NCBI GenBank assembly: GCA_018806915.1
Contig: JAGKQI010000033.1
Span: 868,001-932,000, forward strand
Reading direction: 5' to 3'
DNA: 64,000 nucleotides
Source: Phytophthora colocasiae
Taxonomy: Eukaryota > Oomycota > Peronosporomycetes > Peronosporales > Peronosporaceae
The notes under the pieces were generated by a model. The model was given only the letters and a program-made list of their open reading frames with translations. It had not been told where the DNA came from and did no database searches. Below are positions 1 to 10,840 of the stretch, in pieces (position 1 is the first letter of the stretch; each line of letters opens with the position of its first letter). A program made the position numbers and the translations under genes.

Positions 1-1688
1 CGGCGGAGACGGCGGACTTCGGTTCGCCCGCAGACACCCCGGCGTTCGACGGCGGCACCGACGCAGAGCGGCGCACATCGTTCACTGCAGATACGGCAGG
101 TCGTGCGTCAAGCTTCACGGCCGACGCACCACAGTCGAGCGTCTCGGCGAGCACGCCGGAGACGGCTGCGTTCTCGACAGATTTTGGCGCGGCGGAGACG
201 GCGGACTTCGGTTCGCCCGCAGACACCCCGGCGTTCGACGGCGGCACCGACGCAGAGCGGCGCACATCGTTCACTGCAGATACGGCAGGTCGTGCGTCAA
301 GCTTCACGGCCGACGCACCACAGTCGAGCGTCTCGGCGAGCACGCCGGAGACGGCTGCGTTCTCGACAGATTTTGGCGCGGCGGAGACGGCGGACTTCGG
401 TTCGCCCGCAGACACCCCGGCGTTCGACGGCGGCACCGACGCAGAGCGGCGCACATCGTTCACTGCAGATACGGCAGGTCGTGCGTCAAGCTTCACGGCC
501 GACGCACCACAGTCGAGCGTCTCGGCGAGCACGCCGGAGACGGCTGCGTTCTCGACAGATTTTGGCGCGGCGGAGACGGCGGACTTCGGTTCGCCCGCAG
601 ACACCCCGGCGTTCGACGGCGGCATCGACGCAGAGCGGCGCACATCGTTCACTGCAGATACGGCAGGTCGTGCGTCAAGCTTCACGGCCGACGCACCACA
701 GTCGAGCGTCTCGGCGAGCACGCCGGAGACGGCTGCGTTCTCGACAGATTTTGGCGCGGCGGAGACGGCGGACTTCGGTTCGCCCGCAGACACCCCGGCG
801 TTCGACGGCGGCACCGACGCAGAGCGGCGCACATCGTTCACTGCAGATACGGCAGGTCGTGCGTCAAGCTTCACGGCCGACGCACCACAGTCGAGCGTCT
901 CGGCGAGCACGCCGGAGACGGCTGCGTTCTCGACAGATTTTGGCGCGGCGGAGACGGCGGACTTCGGTTCGCCCGCAGACACCCCGGCGTTCGACGGCGG
1001 CACCGACGCAGAGCGGCGCACATCGTTCACTGCAGATACGGCAGGTCGTGCGTCAAGCTTCACGGCCGACGCACCACAGTCGAGCGTCTCGGCGAGCACG
1101 CCGGAGACGGCTGCGTTCTCGACAGATTTTGGCGCGGCGGAGACGGCGGACTTCGGTTCGCCCGCAGACACCCCGGCGTTCGACGGCGGCACCGACGCAG
1201 AGCGGCGCACATCGTTCACTGCAGATACGGCAGGTCGTGCGTCAAGCTTCACGGCCGACGCACCACAGTCGAGCGTCTCGGCGAGCACGCCGGAGACGGC
1301 TGCGTTCTCGACATATTTTGGCGCGGCGGAGACGGCGGACTTCGGTTCGCCCGCAGACACCCCGGCGTTCGACGGCGGCATCGACGCAGAGCGGCGCACA
1401 TCGTTCACTGCAGATACGGCAGGTCGTGCGTCAAGCTTCACGGCCGACGCACCACAGTCGAGCGTCTCGGCGAGCACGCCGGAGACGGCTGCGTTCTCGA
1501 CAGATTTTGGCGCGGCGGAGACGGCGGACTTCGGTTCGCCCGCAGACACCCCGGCGTTCGACGGCGGCACCGACGCAGAGCGGCGCACATCGTTCACTGC
1601 AGATACGGCAGGTCGTGCGTCAAGCTTCACGGCCGACGCACCACAGTCGAGCGTCTCGGCGAGCACGCCGGAGACGGCTGCGTTCTTG
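1..1688 (+). repeat. 189-bp tandem repeat array (about 9 copies)
   Basis: The unit is exactly 189 bp (63 codons), so copy-number changes keep the reading frame. Copies are almost identical. I see only isolated substitutions: ACC to ATC at 624-626 and again at 1380-1382 (exactly four units apart), and GAT to TAT at 1314-1316. The last unit runs into unique sequence at about 1689. The array is cut by the left window edge, so the total copy number is unknown. Such homogeneity indicates recent expansion or gene conversion. Confidence 0.97.
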
Positions 1689-2147
1689 ACAGATTTTGAT
1701 GTGAATTCTAACGATGTCAGCCTGGTTTCAATTGGTGGTGATGATGTTGAAGGGAAATGTGGAAATGACTGTGAAGGTGATGAACTGGTAGGTGTGGCTG
1801 ATGATATAGCTGAGCACGGAGCCACAAGCGATGATGGTCCACCAGCAAGTGTAGATGAGTTTGACGAGATTTTTGGCGATTCGTCTGCTGCAACATCCGA
1901 GACTGCAGACTTTGGCGAAATCCCAACTTTACTGCCCAGCACTGGGAAGTATGACGCAGAGTTTGATGACATTTTCGGCGAAGAAGCTTCAGCTACGGAA
2001 GGTACTGCTACTTCTGCCGACCTCGAAAACATGGTGTCTACATCTGCCAACAGCGGAAAGAAACACAGTCTAGATGAAGACAGTAGGGCAACTCTCGAAG
2101 TTGAGGTTCGGACAGGAACACCGGCGTCAGATTTCAGCCTTAACTAG
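3..2147 (+). CDS. Tandem-repeat acidic protein, 5'-truncated by the window edge
   Basis: The reading frame is open from base 3, with no start codon in the repeats, and ends at TAG 2145-2147, so the gene begins upstream of the window. About nine near-identical 63-residue units are rich in Ala, Thr, Ser and Asp, with motifs such as ADFGSPADTPAFDGG and AAFSTDFG. They run without a break into a unique acidic tail of about 150 residues. That tail holds degenerate versions of the same motif (VDEFDEIFG, ADFGEIP, AEFDDIFG). The continuity with the tail, and GC-ending codons in this frame, argue for it over the arginine-rich frame that is also open. No enzymatic domain is recognised. DFG-x-hydrophobic and FDxIF motifs resemble short linear ligands of adaptor ear domains, but that is inference. 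It converges on the dynamin gene 160 bp away. Confidence 0.7.
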   Translation, partial: AETADFGSPADTPAFDGGTDAERRTSFTADTAGRASSFTADAPQSSVSASTPETAAFSTDFGAAETADFGSPADTPAFDGGTDAERRTSFTADTAGRASSFTADAPQSSVSASTPETAAFSTDFGAAETADFGSPADTPAFDGGTDAERRTSFTADTAGRASSFTADAPQSSVSASTPETAAFSTDFGAAETADFGSPADTPAFDGGIDAERRTSFTADTAGRASSFTADAPQSSVSASTPETAAFSTDFGAAETADFGSPADTPAFDGGTDAERRTSFTADTAGRASSFTADAPQSSVSASTPETAAFSTDFGAAETADFGSPADTPAFDGGTDAERRTSFTADTAGRASSFTADAPQSSVSASTPETAAFSTDFGAAETADFGSPADTPAFDGGTDAERRTSFTADTAGRASSFTADAPQSSVSASTPETAAFSTYFGAAETADFGSPADTPAFDGGIDAERRTSFTADTAGRASSFTADAPQSSVSASTPETAAFSTDFGAAETADFGSPADTPAFDGGTDAERRTSFTADTAGRASSFTADAPQSSVSASTPETAAFLTDFDVNSNDVSLVSIGGDDVEGKCGNDCEGDELVGVADDIAEHGATSDDGPPASVDEFDEIFGDSSAATSETADFGEIPTLLPSTGKYDAEFDDIFGEEASATEGTATSADLENMVSTSANSGKKHSLDEDSRATLEVEVRTGTPASDFSLN

Positions 2148-2307
2148 ACGCACATGTAATGTAGTGAGGCATCGATTTAACACCAATACCAAAATGATAA
2201 AGCAAACGAAAGGTATATTAAAGGAGGCTCCGACACGACACTGCTCCAGATATCTCCTCTTCAATATCAGGCTACGGGCGTTCTCTTCTACGATCTTGGC
2301 AACTCGA

Positions 2308-4428
2308 TCATTTAAACGTGTTGAAATCGCGAACTTCATTCACGATCTCTAGCGCACGCTGTAGTAGCGTCCGCATTTCGTCACAGTTAGAGCGTCTCGC
2401 CGCAATATCACCAGTCTCTGCCAATAGCTCCGTAAGCTTGTCATCACGGTACAGCGAGGAGACCAGCTCGTTCTGAATGTTTTCTTTTGCGTTTCCTACC
2501 ATGAAGCACATGATGGCCTTCGGCACCAAGTCGAGGAAGTTTTTCCGCACGATATCAAAGTAGGAAGCTAGCAGGCTCTTGATGATTTCTGTCTCAATGC
2601 GTTCTCGGTCTGTTGGGTCATCCCCTTGGCGCATGTTCACTGGTACCTGAGGAAGCTTCACAACTGCTGGCTTCGAGCTCGTGGAAGTATCCGCACCACT
2701 TTTCTTGCGACCGCCACCGAAAAATGACAGGAGTCCGTTGCCTTCTTGCTTTTCCTCAGCAGCTCCAGAATGAGCCGGAGGAACAGCATTTTGCTTTGGT
2801 GCTTGACCCCCACGCCGTGGGTCTTGATTAATCATATTGTTGTTAGGTGCTCCAGCAGATGCCATGGTTTCACGCTGCATTCTTTCCATCAATTGAGCCA
2901 CTGCGCGGCTTCCACCGATAAAGTCAGGGTGGTTTGTGTTCACGTAGGCCAACTCAATCTGGATGAGGTTCTGAATCATCGCTTGCGTCGGAACCAACGA
3001 ACCACGCAGCATACCATTAACCACCTCCATGACACGGTCTCGCAATTCAGGGAAACGCGTCAATTCAATTGTCTCACACTGCGACGTCACACGCTGCAGC
3101 TCATCAAACACAAGATCCACACACTGTAAGCCAGGCTGCTCCAATCGGCTAATCTGGCGCTTCGCCAGCAGTTCAAACGATACTTCTGGGACAAACAGAG
3201 ATTGACGTGGTCCATTGGCGTTGCGAATGGTGGTACGGATATCCTCATCGCTTAGCCCATCAAACGGGTTCACTTCACGCAGTGACTTCGAGAAGATTTC
3301 GTTGAAAATGTAGTTAATACGAGCACCACCGTAGAGTTCGTCCATTTCCACAAGCTGATGGTTGCGTCCATCTAGCGAATTCGTAAAATTGCTCGAGAAG
3401 TGCGACAGCAGATTGAGCAAGCAGCCGCCCATTTCAGTGGGCGTCATCTGTTCCGTAGGGGATCCCATCTCACCCAGTTCTTGGTCAAGATCGGAAATCA
3501 TACTGCTGATCTTGGACTTAATGTCCGGCAAACAGTCTCGAATGTGGTGCATCAAGATCGTGTTAAGTGTCTTGGACAGATACTGTGTGCCCATCCTCGA
3601 GGCGATGGCTCGGTAGGCAGGGTGCGTCTTGAAGAAGTTCTGCTCCTTGGACAGCGAATCGCGAATCGACAGCTGGGAATTGATGTCCGCCTGGCTGCGG
3701 TTCACGACGCCGACATATCCTCTCTTGAGTGGGATGACGCGTCCTTGCAGCATATCCATGGCATCAGTACCGTCATCCATCAGATCGAGCTTGGTGAGCA
3801 CTCCAATGGTACGTTGTCCATCAGGATCGATCTCTCGTGCCATCTTCAAAGCGTCACTGTTGGCCAGATCTGTGTTGGCTGAGGTGACAGCGAGGATAAT
3901 GGAGTTCGGGTTCGAGATGAACTCTGTGCACATGTCTCGGATCTGTTCCTCAATATTGACAGGTTGATCTCCAACCGGCACCTTAGTGATGCCAGGAAGA
4001 TCCACAAGCGTGAGGTTGAGCACATGAGGAGAGAAGACCTTGAGGTTGATACTCTTGTTGCTAATACCCTTGTTCTTGCCCGTGATACGGTCTGTCTCCT
4101 TCTCAATCTCCCGTCGGATCTCATTGAAGTCAGCGAACTTTTGACCAGGTAAATGGAGGAATTCTCCCCATTCCTCCACCGGTTCACCTCCCTCTTCGTC
4201 AACAGGTACAGTACCTGACGAGTTGTAAAGCTGTAGTACAAGTGGACGACGTGTGACGATGCCAGAGCCTCGAGGGAGAAAGTCCTTGCCCACAATATTC
4301 TCCAGCACAGACGACTTGCCACTACTTTGACTGCCAATGACCACAATCTGCGGCAGATTAATGGGGGACTGTCCAATGGCACTAAAGACGTCCTGTAGCT
4401 TATTAATGATGGGGATCAGCTGGTCCAT
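2308..4428 (-). CDS. DRP1: Dynamin-related GTPase, Drp1/Dnm1 type
   Basis: A single-exon protein of 706 residues. The GTPase domain shows G1 GSQSSGKSS (about residues 32-40), switch motif DLPG (143-146) and G4 TKLD (212-215). The middle/stalk domain follows, then a low-complexity insert with a Gln- and Gly-rich patch, and a C-terminal GTPase effector domain from about residue 610. There is no PH domain and no classical proline-rich tail, as in Drp1/Dnm1 proteins that divide mitochondria and peroxisomes. The frame extends to 4470 only from a TTG codon. The ATG at 4426-4428 gives MDQLIPIINKLQDVF, the usual family N-terminus, so I use it. It is transcribed divergently from the methyltransferase gene downstream on the map. 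Confidence 0.95.
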   Translation of the reverse strand: MDQLIPIINKLQDVFSAIGQSPINLPQIVVIGSQSSGKSSVLENIVGKDFLPRGSGIVTRRPLVLQLYNSSGTVPVDEEGGEPVEEWGEFLHLPGQKFADFNEIRREIEKETDRITGKNKGISNKSINLKVFSPHVLNLTLVDLPGITKVPVGDQPVNIEEQIRDMCTEFISNPNSIILAVTSANTDLANSDALKMAREIDPDGQRTIGVLTKLDLMDDGTDAMDMLQGRVIPLKRGYVGVVNRSQADINSQLSIRDSLSKEQNFFKTHPAYRAIASRMGTQYLSKTLNTILMHHIRDCLPDIKSKISSMISDLDQELGEMGSPTEQMTPTEMGGCLLNLLSHFSSNFTNSLDGRNHQLVEMDELYGGARINYIFNEIFSKSLREVNPFDGLSDEDIRTTIRNANGPRQSLFVPEVSFELLAKRQISRLEQPGLQCVDLVFDELQRVTSQCETIELTRFPELRDRVMEVVNGMLRGSLVPTQAMIQNLIQIELAYVNTNHPDFIGGSRAVAQLMERMQRETMASAGAPNNNMINQDPRRGGQAPKQNAVPPAHSGAAEEKQEGNGLLSFFGGGRKKSGADTSTSSKPAVVKLPQVPVNMRQGDDPTDRERIETEIIKSLLASYFDIVRKNFLDLVPKAIMCFMVGNAKENIQNELVSSLYRDDKLTELLAETGDIAARRSNCDEMRTLLQRALEIVNEVRDFNTFK

Positions 4429-4901
4429 GGCGCTTCGTGTCCTCTTCAAGAATGCCTTAACGAACGCCAAAGCTGTAGCTCCTCTTCCGCCTTCTTGGAT
4501 GCGGAAAGCTTTTAAGCTTGGGGAGTCTGATTTATACTAGGAAAAAACCTCGGGAGAATACAAACGAGGTTTTTTCTCTGACGTTGAAGCAGTGGTGTGC
4601 ACTACATCAGATAGCAGAACGTCACTCGAGAGAGGGAGTATTGAATGCCGTAGACCAATCATACAGAATTCCCCGGCAAAGGGAGAAAGGTGGGACCAAT
4701 AATAATTTCAAGTCAACAAGTTGGAACAGGAATTCGCATTCAGCCACATGTACTTAATTAAGTTAGGTTTTAGTAGGACATAATACGACGCACAGACATT
4801 TGGTCTTGAAATGATACCTCCAACCTAACTTAGATCAGTACACCAAAAAACAGTTGATGCAAATCGCATGCTAGGATCCACTATGTCTGGGAGGTATACT
4901 T
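4429..4901. other. Divergent intergenic region between dynamin and BMT5-like genes
   Basis: No convincing gene. It should contain both promoters. A perfect 12-bp inverted repeat (GAAAAAACCTCG at 4541-4552 and its complement at 4565-4576) with a 12-base loop lies about 115 bp upstream of the dynamin ATG. The rest is moderately AT-rich unique sequence. Confidence 0.6.
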
Positions 4902-6098
4902 ATGCACACGATTCTCCCTTTGCCGGGGAAGTCTGTACCGACAATGGACGTCAAGAGTTCCGAGCAGTGGCGCGACTTGCATCTGCTGCACGTGCATCAA
5001 GACACGCTGCGCTGTGCGCTTAGACGATGCATCGCTTGTTGTTACAAGATTGTACTGCATAACCGTCCTGGACTGTTGCCTAATGTGCGACCTGAGATGT
5101 GTCCACGGATGTCCAAGTCTGACGACCAGAAGAGTGAAAGTGAGATTGCAAGCTATAAGGTTGGCTTGTACGATGCCAAGCAGGTGAAGAGCATTTTGAC
5201 TGTTGGAGATGGCAACTTTTCGTACTCTTTGGCGCTCGCCCGAGCTCTGGGTCCGGACTCTGGCGTGCAGCTTGTCACCACGTCGCACGAGAGCAAGAAG
5301 ACGGTGGTAGAGACGTATCCCGACGGCGAAAAGATCCTCGAGGAGCTAAATGCAATGCCTCATGTGACGGTGAAGCATGAGGTGGATGCTACAGATGCCG
5401 AGCAGATGAAGTCGCTGGGGCAATTCGACCGCGTTATTTGGAACTTCCCGTGTGTCCGAGCTCCACGCGGAGAAGACGGGCAGAACAAGGAGATGGAGAA
5501 CAACAAGAAGCTGTTGAGTGACTTCTTCGCACATGTGGCGCAGATTCTGACGCCCACGGGTGAAGTACACGTGACGCACAAAACCAAAAAGCCGTTCGGT
5601 CAGTGGGGAATTGAGAACATCGCCACAACCAACAAACTCTGCCACCAGCAGTCCATCGTCTTTGATCGATGCCTGTACCCAGGTTATTCGAACAAAAAGG
5701 TGCTGTCGAAAGGCTCGTTCCCGATCTGGGACTCTTTGACGTTCATTTTCGTGCCTGAAAGTCGCTCCCAGCCCGAGACACCAGAGGAAGGTGATGAAGC
5801 GAGAGACGCAGTGAACTGTGTTCCAATCGAACCAGTTACGATGGATATCCTCAAGAAACTCTATCTGCTACTTACACCATCGCTTGATGATATGCTGGGC
5901 TCTAAGAAGAAGAGGAAGGGATCCAAGGGCCTCTCCAGCGTCAACGCCAACCAGGTGGACATTAGCAGTAGCCAACAGCGTACCAAGGACAAAAGCGTTC
6001 TCAGAGCTAAGAACTCGTTTTCTGGCAAAAACAATAAGCGTAAGCAGCCTTCTGGTCAAGTGAGCGGCGGTAAGCGGAAGAAAGGTCGTAGATCATGA
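4902..6098 (+). CDS. BMT5-like rRNA (uridine-N3) methyltransferase domain protein
   Basis: 398 residues in one exon. The BMT5-like (DUF2431) Rossmann-type domain starts with KSILTVGDGNFSYSLALA (about residues 96-113), the SAM-binding glycine motif of the family. It continues through FDRVIWNFP (175-183) and GEVHVTHKTKKPFGQWGI, the other two signatures. Yeast Bmt5 methylates a 25S rRNA uridine; that reaction is inferred by family. The last 70 residues are Lys/Arg/Ser-rich, fitting a nucleolar protein. The first 69 residues look unlike the family, and a second in-frame ATG at 5109-5111 begins MSKSDDQKSES just before the domain, so translation may really start there. The gene ends 71 bp from the convergent channel gene. 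Confidence 0.85.
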   Translation: MHTILPLPGKSVPTMDVKSSEQWRDLHLLHVHQDTLRCALRRCIACCYKIVLHNRPGLLPNVRPEMCPRMSKSDDQKSESEIASYKVGLYDAKQVKSILTVGDGNFSYSLALARALGPDSGVQLVTTSHESKKTVVETYPDGEKILEELNAMPHVTVKHEVDATDAEQMKSLGQFDRVIWNFPCVRAPRGEDGQNKEMENNKKLLSDFFAHVAQILTPTGEVHVTHKTKKPFGQWGIENIATTNKLCHQQSIVFDRCLYPGYSNKKVLSKGSFPIWDSLTFIFVPESRSQPETPEEGDEARDAVNCVPIEPVTMDILKKLYLLLTPSLDDMLGSKKKRKGSKGLSSVNANQVDISSSQQRTKDKSVLRAKNSFSGKNNKRKQPSGQVSGGKRKKGRRS

Positions 6099-6169
6099 TG
6101 ATGACACGTACTCTTAGCGAAGACATTCTTCACCCAATAGACACTTTCATGCTTCTCTCACGTTTGTTT

Positions 6170-9100
6170 TTACAAGTAACTCTTGCCATCCTTCTCCAGA
6201 TTTGGGAAGCCTTTGAACCTCCGGTATCGCTTCTGGATCCTTGTGGCTGCACGTTCCAGCGTGTGAGCTCCGATCAAAACAAAGAGTCGATCGGTGCTCA
6301 AAATCTCAAGTTCGGCCTTAGGTGTGGTGATGACGATAGGCAGATCCACTTGATTTGATGACCCCATTGCTTGCGTTGACATTCGGTATATTCCAATACA
6401 AATGCCTGAGAATGACGACGCAGCGAATGCATGAAAAACTTCGGCGTAAGTGCAATCATCCTGCAGACACAGAACATAATAAATGGGTAATGAGCAACAG
6501 AAAATCCCAAATCAAATCTTCGATACGACTTACTCGAAACGTGCGTGGAACCGAGAAAGTGTGGATCACACCCGTGCAGCGAGGACCTCCGACTAGTTGT
6601 CGAACAATCTTGTGAATTGACGGATTGAAATAGGTCTGCACAGCCATGTTTTCACACAGCTCAGGGTGCAGTATCCTTCCAGACATGTAAAGAGGAAGAC
6701 CGAATATCTCTTTCTCGGACTTCTGCTCGGGTGCATCATGCTGCAGAACGCTATCCCACAACTTCAGCACTTCTAGGCCTGAAGTATCAACTGCGAAGCT
6801 ATTGCTTGAGTTACTATCGGTTGTCATTGTGTTCTGAAGCTGATTCAACTGGAACGACATGCCCATGAACTTCGAGTTGGCCTCATTGGCAAGCTCCGTA
6901 ATGGTGAAAATTTTTGAGAAATCCATCTTCAGTTCCACAAGCATCGTTGCGAATATAGCCTCCGCATCAGCAATGCTGGATTCTAGCTCGACATCCGAAG
7001 CAGATTCAGAAACGATATTGTTCCGTGCTCGCTTTCCGAGCACCACAACTGATGCAGCGGCTTTTGCACCTGCACGTTGCAAATCCGAGTAAACCAGAGG
7101 ACTTCCACGCACGTAATACTGAACCAAAACAAGTCAAAGCTGTTAGACCTCAATGGCATTGGGTGTTGCATCATGTATACGCACCACATTCTTGAAGGCG
7201 GCCAAAGTTCTCATCAAAATATCTGACGGCTCTGCTGTATCCAAAATTGTAATGGGAGGTTGACATGTAGCGTATGGGCTACGAAGTGGAAGAATAAACC
7301 ACTGCAGACTTTCCAACGCTTCTTCACCCAGAAAGCTGCAGATAACGATGTGATTCGGGTGCAAGAGAATATCGAGTGGTGGGGTGCGCAGTATTTCGGA
7401 CGTAATGGAGTTCCGAGTTACATCGCTACTGCGGAATCCAGCATGGTGTCGTAGATTTTCGTAGGGATTGCCACTGGTAACGTTCTGACTGGAATTCTTG
7501 AAGCTGAGGGCAATAGTCTCCAGCGAGCGATCCTAAACAAGAAAGCATCACAAAATGTTAGATTTCAAAGTGAGCTTAGCGCTGATAACTCCCAGTGGTC
7601 CCACCAGTACAAGTGATCCTGTTCTAGGTGTTGCCAGCTACCCGGTCAACATAACATGTCAGTTCCGTTCAACGAACGTAATGGCTTCTCAAACTTACCG
7701 GACTTTGGTGCTTTATCGAGTTGTAATTCGGGGTCATGTATGCTGTGTACGTCGTTAAGCTCCGCAGTTCATCACAAGGAAGGTCATCGTCGTGGTAGGC
7801 TGAGAGGATAGGCTGAAATATGTCTCCCTTTGGATTCATAAATGTTGAGGTACTAGCAGGTCGACGCATTTCTTCCAGACTGACCTCCTCGGGACAAATC
7901 TTGTAATTCATCACTTGGTCGAGATCATCAGCGATACAATAGCATTGAATCCACTCCGTCATCAACAAACTTTCACCAGGGTTCAGTAAAACGCGCGACT
8001 CAGCATTGGATTCAAAGCTTGACTCCTCGTTGGAGAACATCACCTCGACACCAATAAGCAGCACAGTGCCTGAGGTCTCTTGGAAAATCCGAGTTGCCGC
8101 CTGAGAAAACGTTAACCCGGCATATTTCTGTTTCCAACAAACAATACGAGTTTGTTAGCTCCAATTCTTGTCGTAAGATGCCGCCATAACATGCCCGTAC
8201 CTTTGACAGGTGAATCAAATACATTTCCTTCGCTGCACCGGCGTAATATTCTTTTATCCAGCTGCTCTCCGACATTTCCTTCTCAGCCACATCAGTTGTC
8301 AGGATGTCGGGCCCCATTGATTTATCCTTTGCAAGAACAGCGAGGAGCGGGGCTGAGCTATCGTCCGGGTTGTTGCCCGTGTCAACGGAAAGGCTTGACC
8401 CCAGGTTCGACAGCATCGTGGAAATGCCGTTGGACACCGCGTTCTGAGCTAACGAGCCCATTTTGATGACATTTTCACAAATGATATCGTCCGGGTGTAC
8501 ACCAGCCGCTAGCATGTGTCGAGCACTTTCAGCACGCAACACCATCACCACAAAGCGCACGTTTGGTCTACAAGCAAAATACGAGTTAGTAAAAGAAAGG
8601 TAAATACTAGAACGACTAGACACTCACCCGACGTAGCGCTTAGTTGACAGCACTCGCATAATATTCATCGCATCCTCAGTGGCAGCGTCGCCTGTCAGCT
8701 TGTCCGGAAAAACGAAAACTGCTCTGGCATTGCGAGCCAGAGCCCGTTCCAGATCTTCGGAGCGGGTGGCATTGCCAGCAATGTACGTGACACGGGACGT
8801 GAAGATGGGGTCACCTTTCAGCTTTGCAATGAGCGGTTTGGTAAATTTTGACTTGCGTTCACCTAGTACAACAGCTTCGAGTTGTTGTGTATCGGTATCG
8901 CTAATGTGATCAGCATGAAAGAGTTCTCGAAGAATGGACGAGAGCTGAGCAAACGAAGGATTGCCAATGATTAGCACGTGCTTGGAGTCTGGCTTCGGCG
9001 TGTAGGGCGGGTTTCCAATCTGGCGCAACTTGTACAAGCTAATGAGATTGTCAATCTCCATCGAGAACAGAATAATGCCCATCACAATAAACATGATGGC

Positions 9101-10136
9101 CAAAAGCCGGCTAGGAACCGTCTGGGGTGCGTTGTCGCCATAGCCAACTGTACCAAGTGTCTGTGAACGAGATCCATAACGTTAATGAACGAAACTATCA
9201 AACTGCAAAGTGCTTTTACCGATAACGTACCACAACAGTGAAATAGAAGGCGAACATGACGGACCAGGTAGCGTCAGGGCAATCTGAAGACTCGTGTCTC
9301 GTGACAGACCCGTCACTGCAGCTGTACAAATGCGCGAATCCGTTGTCCGTGAAGAAGGGCATTTCTCCAAGCGTCTCAAAGAAAAACATGATGGACGCAC
9401 CGACCATGATCATCAGCAAGATCTTGATGCCAAGTCGGACCATCATCCAGCCTTTCGTGGACCTGGGAACATGTTTCTCCATCTCCAAGTAACTTCGTAG
9501 GATAAACACTGGTCGCATCACCGAGAAGTCCAAATACGTGCGCGTCCGCACTCCTCCGATGATTTTCACTGAGCCAAAGCCAACACCGAAGTTGGATGCC
9601 AGACACAAAAGTTCCAGCAATGTCAATGGCGAGAAGCAGAAGAGCAGTTTGTATCGCGACGCAAGAAAGCGCACGATGTCATCCACAATAGCAATGGCGT
9701 AGAGCCCCAGCACAGTGTAGTAGGACCATTCCGTCACGTCGTATGAATTAAGTCTAGATAAAGTGAGTCCCAGAATCCCGAAGGACACGAGCAATTGAAG
9801 AGGTCGATTCTGCTCAAAAGCACAGTAATCAAAGTCAGCATAACTACTAAACAACCGCCTTAGATAATCTACTATACGTCCTACAATGATAGCAGCTGTA
9901 CGAGACGTTCGCGCCCATCGACGACAGTTGAGCGAGAAACCGAGTTCGCCTTTGCGCAGGGCTTTACGTTGGCGGCGAGAGGCGACTGTCCATAGCAAAG
10001 CGACGAGCACGAGGCCAGTGAGGAGGTAGGAGGCGTGGATCACCTGCTCCTGAGTATGTGCCCAGTCCGCCACACAGCGAGGTGTGCTAGTGGTGACGTT
10101 GGCCTCGTCGTTCTGGTTCACGCAGATCATCCCCAT
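6170..10136 (-). CDS. Slo/BK-type potassium channel with RCK domains
   Basis: Seven exons on the minus strand: 10136-9231, 9160-8628, 8567-8201, 8127-7699, 7532-7185, 7118-6534 and 6460-6170. All junctions are GT-AG and the total is 1153 codons. The N-terminus has an extra membrane helix (S0-like, LLTGLVLVALLWTVA), then S1-S6 with the selectivity filter TLGTVGYGDNAPQT at the start of exon 2. RCK1 begins HVLIIGNPSFAQL, and HLSKKYAGLTFSQAA and VVRGSP-like BK landmarks follow. RCK2 continues to YFNPSIHKIVRQLVGG and EVFHAFAASSFSGICIGIYR. The S4 equivalent is poor in arginine. The acidic calcium bowl that normally precedes the YFN segment is not present. The C-terminus adds AATRIQKRYRRFKG, an IQ motif. 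Plasma-membrane potassium efflux is inferred by homology. Confidence 0.92.
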
Positions 10137-10840
10137 TATGGTGGAATCACGACTGAAGTTCGGGCAGTCGTGCCGCTAAGCAAGAACAGACGGGGCAGGG
10201 TTGGGTGTGGTGCTAAGGTAAAAAATCAAATATGGGCCGAGATAAAAGATGCTCGAATTACTCGGCATCTACTTATGCGTTGATAAAAAGTGAGACAGTT
10301 TCTGAAACGTCGCAAACCAGAGATTTTTTCTCAATTTTTTGTAGTAGCAGACCAATGAAATTAAGCTCATGCCCGTGGAGAAGAAAAAAATCGACTTAAT
10401 CAGTTTACGGCCGAATTTAGTCTTGCTTTCAGTATTGAAAGCGCTGAGTGAGTGTCATTTTTGTGACCATTTGAGGTTTGGGTTATTCACCCTCACCTTT
10501 TATATTTCCACTTGTGATCAAGTTTCGACGGAAATTAACTTACGGAGGACAAACAGTAAAAGTCAAGTGACTGGCCAACAATAGAAGCCCCTAGCCGACA
10601 AAGCGTAAACGAGTCGCAGTTGGGGGGAGGCTGTTTACCCATGAAGTGCTCCAGGAACTTGCTGAGGCTGGCATCAAAAACCAAGTCGTCTAAGAAAGCT
10701 GTTACTACAACTGCAGGTAAAGGTGTAGAAGAGTACATGTAGCGCATATCACTTGTTCAGCTGTATTCTAAACAACAAAATGTTAGTCGAGTGTCTTGCA
10801 CAGTGAGGTTGAATAGATGCTTTACTTACCAAATCAGTGC

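Noticed and set aside
1..1688. CRISPR array
   Set aside because: Units are contiguous 189-bp copies without spacers, and the DNA is eukaryotic.
103..1689. Arginine-rich 528-residue frame in the tandem array
   Set aside because: Starts at GTG and ends as soon as the repeat ends. The frame continuing into the unique tail is the plausible one; this is a shadow.
2308..4470. Dynamin start at 4470
   Set aside because: The codon is TTG; the ATG at 4426-4428 gives the family N-terminus.
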